A stretch of DNA of 64,000 nt from Alphaproteobacteria bacterium Ga0077535 (GTDB lineage Bacteria > Pseudomonadota > Alphaproteobacteria > Caulobacterales > Aquidulcibacteraceae), in the NCBI GenBank assembly GCA_001464425.1, contig LNEK01000044.1, positions 67,001 through 131,000 of the forward strand, written 5' to 3'. Below, piece after piece: positions 25,618 to 34,306 of the stretch; the first letter of the stretch is position 1, and every line of letters begins with the position of its first letter. Below the pieces are notes generated by a model. That model was not told where the DNA came from and did not search any database. It saw only the letters and a program-made list of their open reading frames with translations. A program made the translations under genes and the position numbers.

Positions 25618-26331
25618 ATGCGTCCCTCCGGCCGTGCGCCAGATCAATTGCGTGACGTCACGCTTGAAACGGCCGTCTCACGCTATGCCGAGGGCTCGTG
25701 CCTCGCGAAGTTCGGGCAGACGCATGTGCTCTGTACGGCGAGCGTGGAGCAAGGCGTGCCCGGCTGGCTCAAAGGGCAGGGGCGCGGCTGGGTGACGGCG
25801 GAGTACGGCATGCTGCCGCGCGCCACACACACGCGCGGGCGCCGCGAAGCTGCTCAAGGCAAGCAGAGCGGGCGCACGCAGGAAATCCAGCGCTTGATCG
25901 GCCGCTCGCTGCGCTCGGTCGTTGATCTGAAAGCGCTGGGCGATCGCAGCATCACGTTGGATTGCGATGTGATCCAGGCTGATGGCGGCACGCGGACGGC
26001 GGCGATCACGGGCGCTTGGGTCGCGCTGGCGAAGGCGTGCGCGTACCTGGTCGAAGAGAAAGTGCTGAAGGCCAATCCGATTACGGGGCAGGTTGCGGCG
26101 ATTTCGTGCGGTGTGTTTAGCGGCACGCCGATTCTCGATATCGATTACGCAGAAGATTCAAATGCCGAAGTCGATTGCAATTTCGTGCTGGCCGGCGATG
26201 GCCGCATGATCGAGTTGCAGGCCACGGGCGAACAGCGCCCGTTCAGCGACGAGGAATTCGCTGAGATGATGCGGCTGGGCAAGCTTGGCTGCGCGCGCTT
26301 GTTCGAGATGCAAAAAGCGGCACTTGGCTGA
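25618..26331 (+). CDS. rph: Ribonuclease PH
   Basis: 237-residue phosphorolytic 3'-5' exoribonuclease that trims tRNA 3' ends. [17 protein letters not shown] is the standard N-terminus. [33 protein letters not shown], read in sections, holds the phosphate- and RNA-binding residues. [20 protein letters not shown] and [19 protein letters not shown] are the family signatures. AGGAGCTCCC lies just before the ATG. The rph-rdgB-hemW order near hrcA is typical of alphaproteobacteria; here three extra genes separate rph from rdgB. Confidence 0.97.
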   Translation: MRPSGRAPDQLRDVTLETAVSRYAEGSCLAKFGQTHVLCTASVEQGVPGWLKGQGRGWVTAEYGMLPRATHTRGRREAAQGKQSGRTQEIQRLIGRSLRSVVDLKALGDRSITLDCDVIQADGGTRTAAITGAWVALAKACAYLVEEKVLKANPITGQVAAISCGVFSGTPILDIDYAEDSNAEVDCNFVLAGDGRMIELQATGEQRPFSDEEFAEMMRLGKLGCARLFEMQKAALG

Positions 26332-26338
26332 GGCGGCG

Positions 26339-26806
26339 ATGATCAGCGCACTCGTTGAGGCCGGGTCGATTGCGCGCATCGCGCGCGTGGGGCATGCGCC
26401 GTTCGAGGGCGATGACCCGATCGAGATCACGTTCGTGGGCGGCGCGGTGTTTCACATCGACGTCGGCTTCGAGGGTGCGACCGATATTCGCGTTGGCGAG
26501 GGGGGCTTGCTGGAAGCCGCGTACGGGCATTTGCGCACGGAAGAGCCGGATACTTACGCCGCTATCGCACGGGATTGGACGAGCGAAGATATTGAGCTGC
26601 CGTGGCTGATCGGCGCAACGCTCGCCAATCCCCGCCGGCTGGTGATGACCAACCCGTATCGCGTTGATGTGGGCTACGTGTTTGATGCGGGCGAGCGCCA
26701 GTTCGCGCTGTTCGGAGAAGCGGATTATATCACCGCGGCGGCGCTGGACGATCCGGAGTTTGAAAGCTTTGCGCTTGAAATCGGCGCGCCTTATTCGGCG
26801 GCCTGA
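26339..26806 (+). CDS. Conserved-looking hypothetical protein
   Basis: 155-residue acidic soluble protein starting MISALVEAGSIARIARVGH, 7 bp after the rph stop, with GAGGCGG as ribosome-binding site. It is strand-rich (DPIEITFVGGAVFHIDVGF; RLVMTNPYRVDVGYVFDAG) and has no Cys, signal or membrane segment. No family is recognised. The overlap with the tail of the convergent XRE gene (16 bp) and position behind rph suggest it is co-transcribed with rph. Confidence 0.65.
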   Translation: MISALVEAGSIARIARVGHAPFEGDDPIEITFVGGAVFHIDVGFEGATDIRVGEGGLLEAAYGHLRTEEPDTYAAIARDWTSEDIELPWLIGATLANPRRLVMTNPYRVDVGYVFDAGERQFALFGEADYITAAALDDPEFESFALEIGAPYSAA

Positions 26807-27039
26807 TCCGCCACCTCGTCCAATGCGTCGTCGGCGCTGGGTTCGTAGCTGAGCAATTCGCCGGGCTGGCATTCGAGTACGCGGCAGAGCGCGTTCAGCG
26901 TTGAGAAGCGTATCGCTTTGGCTTTGCCGGTTTTTAGGATCGAGAGGTTCGCCAGCGTCACGCCGACCTTTTCGCTCAGGTCCGTGAGCGACATGCGCCG
27001 TTCCAGCAGGATGCGGTCGAGGGTGACGCGGATCGCCAT
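26791..27039 (-). CDS. XRE-family DNA-binding regulator (YozG-like)
   Basis: 82-residue Cro/CI-type helix-turn-helix protein: LDRILLERRMSLTDLSEKVG, then VTLANLSILKTGKAKAIRFS (recognition helix region), then LNALCRVLECQPGELLSYEP. That length and ending are typical of the small regulators paired with DUF2975 membrane proteins. Its ATG shares bases with the TGA of the DUF2975 gene upstream, so the two are co-translated. It likely binds the palindrome in their common promoter (separate entry). Confidence 0.88.
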   Translation of the reverse strand: MAIRVTLDRILLERRMSLTDLSEKVGVTLANLSILKTGKAKAIRFSTLNALCRVLECQPGELLSYEPSADDALDEVADQAAE

Positions 27040-27644
27040 CAGATCGTCAGCTCCTGCTCTTCCTTCAGGCGCGCGCCTTCGCGGAAGACTTCAGCCAACA
27101 CGATGAGAATGAGGATCGAGCCCCAGGTCGAGATGTCGATAGCGAAGCTAAAGGTGGTTTCGAGATTGGGCTCGCCGAACGTCGCGACCAGAACGCCAGT
27201 GAGCGCCATGAGCAGATAGCGGGCGATCTCGATTGCCAGCATCGTGATCCAGATGACGCGGAGGTGTTGCGCATTCTCGCGCTGAAAGGGTTCGCCGGAG
27301 GAGAAGCTGTCGAACAGCTTGCGCAGGCGCCAAACGATGATGAGCGAGCCGATGATGGCGACCGCCGCGATGAGAAGTCCGGGCACGGCGATCGGCCAAG
27401 TGCCGCCGCCGGGTTGGTCATAGGTGACGTGGAAATTGCCGCTGCCGCTTCCGACCGCCAAATTGCCGTCGCCGCCCTCTAGGAGCGCTGGGTCCATCAT
27501 GCCGTTTGCGATAAGGACGAGTATTGCGCCATATCCGATGGCGGCGAGCACCCAGAGCCCAGCAAGCACCCACAATCCGTACCAAGCCCAAACCAGGCCG
27601 GTCCGGACGATCGATGCGAGCGAGCCTTTGCCCAGGGCCTTCAT
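27039..27644 (-). CDS. DUF2975 membrane protein
   Basis: 201 residues with four predicted membrane helices: about 18-45 (WAWYGLWVLAGLWVLAAIGY), 100-122, 143-165 and 172-192. The DUF2975 signature is visible: FDSFSSGEPFQRENAQHLR in the cytoplasmic loop and the end ILIVLAEVFREGARLKEEQE-LTI. These proteins occur almost always directly before a small XRE regulator, as here. The membrane partner may sense an envelope or cell-state signal and control the regulator, but the function is not established for the family as far as I know. Confidence 0.88.
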   Translation of the reverse strand: MKALGKGSLASIVRTGLVWAWYGLWVLAGLWVLAAIGYGAILVLIANGMMDPALLEGGDGNLAVGSGSGNFHVTYDQPGGGTWPIAVPGLLIAAVAIIGSLIIVWRLRKLFDSFSSGEPFQRENAQHLRVIWITMLAIEIARYLLMALTGVLVATFGEPNLETTFSFAIDISTWGSILILIVLAEVFREGARLKEEQELTI

Positions 27645-27683
27645 CGCTGAACTCTAACCTCCAAAGGGCGTACCCTAGCGCGG

Positions 27684-27724
27684 GTTTATTGATAAACGAT
27701 ATAGACCGTCATCAACGTAGTCAA
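27684..27724 (-). promoter_or_regulatory. Promoter with palindromic operator for the DUF2975-XRE pair
   Basis: On the minus strand, TTGACT (27724-27719), a 17-nt spacer and TATCGT (27701-27696) form a sigma-70-like promoter 50 nt before DUF2975; TATATC at 15 nt is an alternative -10. The 14-bp palindrome GTTTATCAATAAAC (27697-27684) overlaps the -10 edge and the expected start point. This AT-rich island stands out in GC-rich DNA and sits where a repressor would block initiation. Confidence 0.6.
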
Positions 27725-27740
27725 ACAAGTGTTGCAAATC

Positions 27741-28334
27741 ATGCCTCGCCTGACCGGCCGGCTGGTCGTCGCCAGCCACAATTCTGGAAAAGTCCGCGAA
27801 ATCGCTGCGCTGCTCGCCCCACTGGGGGTGGAGGCGGTGTCGGCGGCGTCACTCGGCCTGCCTGAGCCGGAGGAGACAGAGACAACCTTCGCCGGTAATG
27901 CGGCGCTCAAGGCCAAGGCGGCGGCTGACGCTTCGGGCCTCCCGGCGCTCGCCGACGATTCAGGACTGGAAGTGTTCGCGCTGGGCGGCGACCCGGGTGT
28001 TTACTCGGCGCGCTGGGCGGGACCGACGAAGGATTTCGCCGTTGCGATGGAGCGCGTGCAGGACGAACTCGCGGCGCGGCAGGCGAAGGATTTTTCTGCG
28101 CGCTTTGTCTGCGCGCTGGCGCTGGCGGAGCCGGGCGGGGCGGTGGATGTGTTCGAAGGCGAAGCGCGTGGGCGCATCGTGTTCCCGGCGCGCGGCCTGC
28201 AAGGCTTTGGCTATGATCCGATCTTCGAGCCCGAGGGTCACACGCGTACGTTCGGTGAAATGAGCCATGAAGAGAAGCTGCCGCTGACGCATCGCGCGCG
28301 CGCGTTCGAGAAGTTGCTCGCGGCGCTTTCATGA
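27741..28334 (+). CDS. rdgB: Non-canonical purine NTP pyrophosphatase, RdgB/HAM1
   Basis: 197-residue house-cleaning enzyme that hydrolyses dITP, ITP and XTP to monophosphates. Motifs: [13 protein letters not shown] (N-terminal substrate loop), [35 protein letters not shown] with the catalytic Asp pair, [10 protein letters not shown], and [19 protein letters not shown] at the C-terminal base pocket. The ATG at 27741 is chosen; a GTG 4 codons upstream is possible. Its last 4 bases overlap hemW. Its own promoter must lie in the same short gap as the DUF2975 promoter, facing the other way. Confidence 0.96.
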   Translation: MPRLTGRLVVASHNSGKVREIAALLAPLGVEAVSAASLGLPEPEETETTFAGNAALKAKAAADASGLPALADDSGLEVFALGGDPGVYSARWAGPTKDFAVAMERVQDELAARQAKDFSARFVCALALAEPGGAVDVFEGEARGRIVFPARGLQGFGYDPIFEPEGHTRTFGEMSHEEKLPLTHRARAFEKLLAALS

Positions 28335-29464
28335 ACGTAACCGGCATTTACGTGCATTGGCCGTATTGCGCGACCATCTGCCCGTATTGCGATTTCAACG
28401 TCTATCGCGCGCGTGGCGCTGACAATGCGCCGCTGCTGGATGCGATCATCGCGGACATGGAGGCGCACGCGCAGCGCTTCGGCCGCCGCACCGCTACGAG
28501 CCTCTTTCTCGGCGGCGGCACGCCGTCTTTGCTGCGCGGCGGAGAAATCGCGCGCTTGATCGATGCCGCATCGCAAGCCTTCGTTCTCGCAGCTGATTGC
28601 GAGATCACGCTCGAGGCCAATCCGGAAGATGCAGCGCTGTTCGATGAGCACGCGGCGGCGGGCGTCAATCGCTTTTCCATTGGTGCGCAAGCGTTTGAAG
28701 ACGCGGCGCTCAAGGCGCTTGGGCGGCGGCATAACGCTGAGGCTGGGTTGCGCGCGGTGGAAGCGGCGGCGCGAACAGATCAGCGCGTCTCGCTCGACCT
28801 CATCTATGCGCGGGAAGGGCAGACGCTGGACCAGTGGCGCGAAGAGCTAGTTTCAGCCCTGGCGCTGCCGATCGAGCATGTTTCGCTCTACCAGCTCACG
28901 ATCGAAGCGGAGACGGCGTTCGCGCGGCGGGTCGAGCGCGGCCAACTCACCCCGCCCGACATCGAGACGGCAGCCTCGCTTTACGAACTGACGCAAGAGA
29001 TTTGCGCCGCCGCGGGCTTCGCCGGGTACGAGATCTCCAATCATGCGCGCGATGCGGGCGCGCGTTCGCGTCACAACCAAGTCTATTGGCGCAGCCAAGA
29101 TTGGATTGGCGTGGGGCCCGGCGCGCATGGGCGCGTGTCGCATGATGGCGCGCGTCTGGCGTTTGAAGCGCAGCGTAGGCCGGCGGATTACATTGATGCC
29201 GTGCGAGAAAACGGCGTGGGTTGGACTACAGATTCGGTCCTGACCGGCGAGGAAACCGCCGACGAGACGCTGCTCATGGGGCTGCGGATCGATGAAGGCG
29301 TCGATGTGGAGCGCATCGCCGCGCTGCGTGGCTGGCCGATCAATCCGCAAGCGATTGAGTGGCTCGCGGAGCAGGGGTTCATCACGTTTGACGGCGGGCG
29401 CGTGACGCTCACGGCGCGCGGGCGCATCGTGGCCAATAGTGTCGCGGCTGAACTCGCGGCTTGA
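28331..29464 (+). CDS. hemW: Radical SAM heme chaperone HemW
   Basis: 377-residue protein. It begins [20 protein letters not shown], with Cys13, Cys17 and Cys20 forming the CxxxCxxC cluster site, then the Phe that marks HemN-type radical SAM proteins (DFNVY). [11 protein letters not shown] and [18 protein letters not shown] follow, and a C-terminal HemW-type domain ends the protein. Length is typical of HemW, which passes heme to respiratory enzymes, and shorter than true coproporphyrinogen dehydrogenase HemN. Translationally coupled to rdgB by a 4-bp overlap; its stop abuts the stop of lpoA. Confidence 0.93.
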   Translation: MNVTGIYVHWPYCATICPYCDFNVYRARGADNAPLLDAIIADMEAHAQRFGRRTATSLFLGGGTPSLLRGGEIARLIDAASQAFVLAADCEITLEANPEDAALFDEHAAAGVNRFSIGAQAFEDAALKALGRRHNAEAGLRAVEAAARTDQRVSLDLIYAREGQTLDQWREELVSALALPIEHVSLYQLTIEAETAFARRVERGQLTPPDIETAASLYELTQEICAAAGFAGYEISNHARDAGARSRHNQVYWRSQDWIGVGPGAHGRVSHDGARLAFEAQRRPADYIDAVRENGVGWTTDSVLTGEETADETLLMGLRIDEGVDVERIAALRGWPINPQAIEWLAEQGFITFDGGRVTLTARGRIVANSVAAELAA

Positions 29465-30669
29465 TCAGGTGCCAGAGCGCGGGAATTGCTGCGGCGCCGC
29501 TTCCAGGATGCCGACCTCGTTCTGACGCACTTCGATGATCGCTAAGCCGCGTTCCACTGCGCCGTTCGAGCGGAAGCGGAAGAGTCCGTCCGAGCCGGCA
29601 AAGCCTTCGCTGTTTTCCAGACGCGTGCGGCTGATCCCATTGGAGCCGCCGTCGCGCGAGAGCAAGGCGGCGAGCGCGACGGCGTCATAGCCGAGGCTCG
29701 CAAGGCGCGTTGGTTGTTCGCCGAACGTGGTTTGGTAGCGACCTTCGAAGCTGGTGCGCGATGTGGGATCGGTCGAAACGTACCAGCCGCCGGCGAGCGT
29801 CGGCTCGCGCTGGGCGTCGCCGGCCCAGACGCTGGTGCCCATGAAGCGCGTCTGCCGCTGATCGACGCCGGCGCGGACAAGCGCCGTGCCGATCGAACGC
29901 AACGCCGTGCCGCTTTCAGCGATCAAGAGCCAGCAAGGGAGGTCGCCGCTGCTGAAGCTTCGGTGTCGGTGCGGTTATAGAGGACGCTGTGCACGATCGT
30001 GACGCCGTGTAGGCGCGCTTCTTCGCGCAACGCGCCTTCGACTCGACGTCCGTACTCGTTCGACGGCGCCAAGAGCGCGATGGTGCGGATGTTGCGCGAA
30101 GCGGCGTAGGAGACGATGCGCGAGACTTCGTCTTCCAGTTGGAAGCTCAGCAAATAGACGCCGTTGCCGCCAACGGTGCGATCAGATGAAAATCCGATCA
30201 CGGGTACGCTGTCGCCGCGCGCGGCATTGGCGGCGCCGAGCACGCCTTCGCGCAAGACTGGGCCAACGATGATGTCTGCGCCGTCGGCGATCAGCGCGCG
30301 TGCGGCGGCGTTGGCTGAGGCTTCGTCACTGCCCGCATCGCGCGGGATCAGCAGGGTGTTCTGGTTGCCGTGATCGAAGAGTGCGAGTTCAGCAGCGTTG
30401 TAGAGCGCAGCGGCGTCCTGCGGGCGGAGCGAGAAGGGTAGCAGCAGGCCGACGCGGACGATGTCGCGCCCGCGCATGAAAGAGGGCGTCACCCCGTCGC
30501 GGGATTGTACTTGGGCGTCTGGCGGGGTGACCGGACTGGGGCCTGGTCCGGGCGGAGTGCTGGAAGGCGCGGTGGCGCATGCGGCCATGAAAGCTGCCAG
30601 ACTGATCGCCGCAGCCGTCTTCACGCTTGGCGCGCGGCCCAAGCCCAGCGATGATTTACCGGACGCCAT
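29465..30669 (-). pseudogene. Penicillin-binding protein activator (LpoA-like), frame-disrupted
   Basis: Outer-membrane lipoprotein of the type I periplasmic-binding fold that in related bacteria supports peptidoglycan synthases. The 5' part (30669 to 29923) has a lipobox leader (SLAAFMAAC), a Pro-rich linker, VRVGLLLPFSL and DGADIIVGPVLREGVLGAAN, then ends early at SLAGS-stop. The 3' part (29926 to 29465) resumes in another frame with LIAESGTALRSIG and runs through SLGYDAVALAALLSRDG to the usual end. The residues expected between them (normally a segment before 'DALLIAE') are missing, so a small deletion plus frameshift is indicated. A TTG overlapping the stop (TTGA) might allow re-initiation. 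A sequencing error is possible. Confidence 0.75.
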
Positions 30670-31535
30670 GAACAACCCTTCGTCAGACCCCAATGAGATC
30701 GCGCGCGACCGTATCGGCGCCCGCGAATCCAGTCCACCGCTGGAAGCGGGCCTTTATGTGGTGGCGACCCCCATCGGGAACCTGCGGCGCGAGCCGGGTC
30801 TATGCGGAGGATACGCGGGTCACGCGCAAGTTGCTGGACGCCTACGGGCTGAAGCCGAAGCTGGGCGCTTACCACGAGCACAACGCCGAAGCCGGTCGCG
30901 AAGAAATCCTGGCGGCGTTGGCGCGCGGCGAGAGCGTGGCGCTGATTTCAGATGCCGGAACGCCGCTGGTTTCCGATCCGGGATTCAAGTTGGCGCGTGC
31001 CGTGATCGAGGCGGGGCATCGGGTGTTTCCGATACCGGGCGCTTCGGCTTTGCTCGCGGGGCTTGTTGTTTCAGGGTTGCCGAGTGACCGGTTTTTGTTC
31101 GCAGGCTTCTTGCCTGCGAAGCAGGGGCAGCGGCGCGCGGTGTTGGCGGAGCTGGCGGAAGCCGACGCGACTTTGATTTTCTATGAGTCGGGTCCGCGCT
31201 TGGCGGACTCGCTCGCCGATATGGCGGACGTACTTGGAGAGCGGCAGGCGGCTGTAGCCCGTGAACTCACCAAGATGTTCGAGGAAACCCGGCGCGAGAC
31301 GTTGCCGGCGCTTGCGGCGCATTATGCGGAAGCCGGCGCGCCGCGCGGTGAGATTGTTGTGCTCGTCGGGCCGCCGCTGCCGAAAGGCGAGGTGAGCGAT
31401 GAAGCGCTCGATGCATTCTTGCTGCGTGCGTTGCCGCGCGGCGTGAAGGATGCCGCCGCCGAAGCGGCGCGTGATCTCGGTGTGCCGCGCAAGCGTGCGT
31501 ATGCGCGGGCGCTTGAATTGAAAGATCGTGCGTGA
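30668..31535 (+). pseudogene. rsmI: 16S rRNA (cytidine-1402-2'-O)-methyltransferase RsmI, frame-disrupted
   Basis: RsmI methylates the ribose of C1402 in the 16S decoding centre. The start MNNPSSDPNE runs to LEAGLYVVATPIGNL, ending at 30784; the continuation GASRVYAEDTRVTRKLLDAYG begins at 30786 in a different frame. In E. coli RsmI 12 residues (ADITQRALEVLQ) lie between these points, so about 35 nt are lost here (12 codons less 1 nt). The remainder is complete: ALISDAGTPLVSDPG, PGASALLAGLVVSGLPSDRF and FLPAKQGQRR are family motifs. The lost part follows the P-x-GNL loop of the active site. Its ATG shares four bases (CATG) with the divergent lpoA ATG. Confidence 0.8.
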
Positions 31536-31897
31536 GCCGCCGAGAGGCCGAGCGGCGCGGGCGCTTGGCCGAGTGGCAAGCGATGATTTTCCTGATGTGC
31601 AAAGGATATCGCATCCTGGGACACCGTCTGCGTACGCAATTTGGCGAAGTGGACTTGGCGGCCTGGAAAGGCGGCGTGCTGGTTATCGTGGAAGTCAAAG
31701 CGCGCTCCACGTACGATGCGGGCGCATATGCGGTGACGCCGATGGCGCAGCAGCGGATCGCGCGCGCGGCGCAGGTGCTGGCGGGACGTTGGCGGCTCAA
31801 CGCAGCACCGATCCGGTTTGACTTGGTAGTGGTTGGTTCAGGTCTGTTGCCAAGGCATGAACGCGCAGCGTGGTTCGACGAGCGCAGCCGATCTTAA
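31532..31897 (+). CDS. yraN: YraN / UPF0102 family nuclease-like protein
   Basis: 121-residue protein with the Holliday-junction-resolvase-like fold of UPF0102. It contains AEWQAMIFLMCKGYRILGHR, then the endonuclease-like core FGEVDLAAWKGGVLVIVEVKARS (read as GEVDL ... EVKAR), the D-ExK arrangement of PD-(D/E)xK nucleases. GTG start overlaps the rsmI stop by 4 nt (GTGA), the usual coupling of this pair. The biological role of YraN is unsettled. Confidence 0.9.
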   Translation: MSRREAERRGRLAEWQAMIFLMCKGYRILGHRLRTQFGEVDLAAWKGGVLVIVEVKARSTYDAGAYAVTPMAQQRIARAAQVLAGRWRLNAAPIRFDLVVVGSGLLPRHERAAWFDERSRS

Positions 31898-31933
31898 GTG
31901 TGCCGAAACGATCCTGCGGCACACTCGCGCCAA

Positions 31934-32602
31934 ATGCGTGTTGTTGCCGCTCTTTCCTTCTTGTTCATCGCTTGCGCTGGCGCGAGCGGCTGCGTGACCG
32001 CGGCCATCGGTACGGCGGCAAGTGTTGGCGTGTACGCCGTCCAGGACCGCACGATCGGTGAGGGCGTCGATGACGCCGCCGCTTCGAGCTCAATCAAGAT
32101 GCGCCTGATGGCGGCGGATCGCGCGGCGTTTCAGGAAGTCGATGTCGAGGTCGCTAATCGCAACGTCCTGCTCTCGGGCACGGCGCCGACGGCGGAGCAT
32201 CGCCAGGCTGCGGAGACGATCGCGCGCGGGATGCGCACGGTCGAAAACGTTTACAACGAGATCGTCATCGGTGAGCCGTCGAGCTTTGCGCGCAACGCGC
32301 AAGACGAGCTGATTACCGCGCAAATTCGCACGCGTCTGACCGCGAGCCCGGCCGTGCGCGCGATCAACGTCAACATCGAGACATTTCACGGCAACGTCTA
32401 TCTGATGGGCACAGCCCGTACTGAGGAAGAGCTGCGTCGCGCTGCTGAGATCGCATCGGTGGTCGGCGGGGTGCGGCGCGTGGTGTCCTTCATGCAGGTG
32501 CGTGCGCCAGCAACGCCGTATTACGCCCAGCCTTCTGGGCCGCCAGCGCCGGAATATCGCGCTGACCAAGAGCAAATCGCGGCCAGCGCTTCGCCGTATT
32601 AA
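31934..32602 (+). CDS. Lipoprotein with two BON domains (DolP/OsmY-like)
   Basis: 222 residues. The lipoprotein leader MRVVAALSFLFIACAGASGC is followed by two BON domains: IKMRLMAADRAAFQEVDVEV to IARGMRTVENVYNEIVIG, and ITAQIRTRLTASPAVRAINV to IASVVGGVRRVVSFMQV. The Pro/Tyr/Gln-rich tail is probably disordered. That architecture matches DolP (YraP), an outer-membrane protein that binds anionic phospholipid and protects envelope integrity; in E. coli dolP is also near lpoA-yraN, so the linkage is conserved. The ATG at 31934 is chosen because the leader begins there. The 156-bp gap after it shows no gene. Confidence 0.88.
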   Translation: MRVVAALSFLFIACAGASGCVTAAIGTAASVGVYAVQDRTIGEGVDDAAASSSIKMRLMAADRAAFQEVDVEVANRNVLLSGTAPTAEHRQAAETIARGMRTVENVYNEIVIGEPSSFARNAQDELITAQIRTRLTASPAVRAINVNIETFHGNVYLMGTARTEEELRRAAEIASVVGGVRRVVSFMQVRAPATPYYAQPSGPPAPEYRADQEQIAASASPY

Positions 32603-32758
32603 ATCCGTCTCATCTCTCTGTTTTTCTTGGCGACTCCGCACGCCTGGGGGTAAGTTTGCGGATAAATCGCGGCCGCAAGGTCTGCGTTCTTTTTATGTTG
32701 CGCATTTGTTCTATGGGTGTACGCTGTTGGCGTTGTCCTGTGGATAAAGTCCGTCGTC

Positions 32759-34282
32759 ATGCAGACATGCGCCAGCGCAACCACCGTCGCTTTTGCCGGG
32801 CTCGAAGCACGCCGGATTGACGTCCAGGTGCAGCTCACTGGCGGCACCCATGGCATCGTCATCGTTGGGCTTGGGGATAAAGCCGTTTCCGAAGCGCGCG
32901 AGCGCGTGCGGGCGGCGTTCGCATCGATCGGGCTTGCGATCCCCGCCGGGCGCATCGTTGTCAATCTCGCGCCAGCCGATCTGCCGAAAGAGGGGACGCA
33001 TTACGATCTGCCGATTGCGCTCGCGATGATGGCTGCGATCGGCGCGCTACCGCACGATGCGCTCGATGGCGTCGTGTGCTTCGGCGAAGTGGGTTTGGAC
33101 GGGGCGCTTGCACCGGCGCCGGGAGCTTTACCCGCAGCGATGGCGGCGCACAGCATGGATGCAGCTTTCATTTGCCCGGAGGCGTGTGGCGCTGAGGCGG
33201 CGTGGGCTGGCGGCGAGGTGATCGCCGCGCCTTCTTTGCTTTCGCTGATCAATCACTTCCGCGGCGGCGCGGCGTTGAAGCCGCCGGAACGCGGCGATCT
33301 CATTGCCGGTGAAAGCGTGCCGGACCTGCGCGACGTGCGCGGACAAGAACAAGCCAAGCGCGCGTTGGAGATCGCAGCCGCTGGCGCGCACAACATTTTA
33401 TTCGTCGGGCCGCCAGGGGCCGGAAAATCAATGCTGGCGCAGCGTTTGCCAGGATTGTTGCCGCCGCTGTCCTCCGAGGAATTGCTCGAAGTCTCGATGC
33501 TGCATTCGGTTGCGGGCTTGCTGGAACGCGGACGTTTGACGCGCACGCGGCCCTTTCGTGCGCCGCATCATTCCGCCTCGATGGCGGCGCTTGTGGGCGG
33601 CGGATTGCGTGCGAAGCCGGGCGAAATCAGCTTGTCGCACCAAGGCGTTTTGTTTTTGGATGAGTTGCCGGAATTCTCGCAACAAGCGCTCGATGCGTTG
33701 CGCCAGCCGCTTGAGAGCGGGCAGGTGCTGATCGCGCGCGCCAATCATCACGTGACATATCCGGCGCGCATCTTGCTCGCGGCGGCGATGAATCCGTGCC
33801 GGTGCGGCGGTGGTTCGGGCGCGGGAGTTTGTCGGCGTGGGCCGCGCTGTGCGATCGACTACCAAGCACGCCTCTCCGGGCCGCTGCTGGATCGCATCGA
33901 CATCCAGCTTGATGTTCCGGCAGTGACGGCAACCGATCTCGCATTACCGCCGCCAATTGAAGGCACCGCTGAGGCTGCCGCGCGCGTCGGCCGCGCGCGC
34001 GATGCGCAGGTGGGCAGGGGCGCCGGGCTTAATGCGACGCTCGATTTGCAATCGCTGGAGCGCTTGGCTGCCCCAGATGCGCCGGGCGCTGCGTTGCTGG
34101 CGAAAGCGGCGGAGTCGCTCTCGCTTTCGGCGCGGGCCTATCACCGGGCGCTGAAGGTCGCGCGCACCATCGCTGATCTTGATGGGGCCGAGGCGGTGCG
34201 GCGCATTCATGTGGCTGAGGCGCTCAGCCTGCGGCGGCAGTGGGCCGGCGCCGATCAGGCCGGATTCGCTAGGGTTTCTTAA
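32759..34282 (+). CDS. comM: YifB/ComM family Mg-chelatase-like AAA+ ATPase
   Basis: 507 residues: an N-terminal Lon-like/ChlI domain (VAFAGLEARRIDVQVQLTGG; IVVNLAPADLPKEGTHYDLP), an AAA+ module with Walker A GPPGAGKS and Walker B LFLDELPEF near the middle, then a zinc-finger-like insert (NPCRCGGG...CRRGPRC) and the C-terminal lid (LSARAYHRALKVARTIADL). ComM is a helicase-like hexamer for branch migration in natural transformation. MQTCASATTVAFAG is taken as start; an in-frame GTG at 32717 adds 14 non-conserved residues. No competence pilus genes are nearby. Confidence 0.93.
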   Translation: MQTCASATTVAFAGLEARRIDVQVQLTGGTHGIVIVGLGDKAVSEARERVRAAFASIGLAIPAGRIVVNLAPADLPKEGTHYDLPIALAMMAAIGALPHDALDGVVCFGEVGLDGALAPAPGALPAAMAAHSMDAAFICPEACGAEAAWAGGEVIAAPSLLSLINHFRGGAALKPPERGDLIAGESVPDLRDVRGQEQAKRALEIAAAGAHNILFVGPPGAGKSMLAQRLPGLLPPLSSEELLEVSMLHSVAGLLERGRLTRTRPFRAPHHSASMAALVGGGLRAKPGEISLSHQGVLFLDELPEFSQQALDALRQPLESGQVLIARANHHVTYPARILLAAAMNPCRCGGGSGAGVCRRGPRCAIDYQARLSGPLLDRIDIQLDVPAVTATDLALPPPIEGTAEAAARVGRARDAQVGRGAGLNATLDLQSLERLAAPDAPGAALLAKAAESLSLSARAYHRALKVARTIADLDGAEAVRRIHVAEALSLRRQWAGADQAGFARVS

Positions 34283-34306
34283 CCGGGCGGCGGCCTTATC
34301 GGCAGC

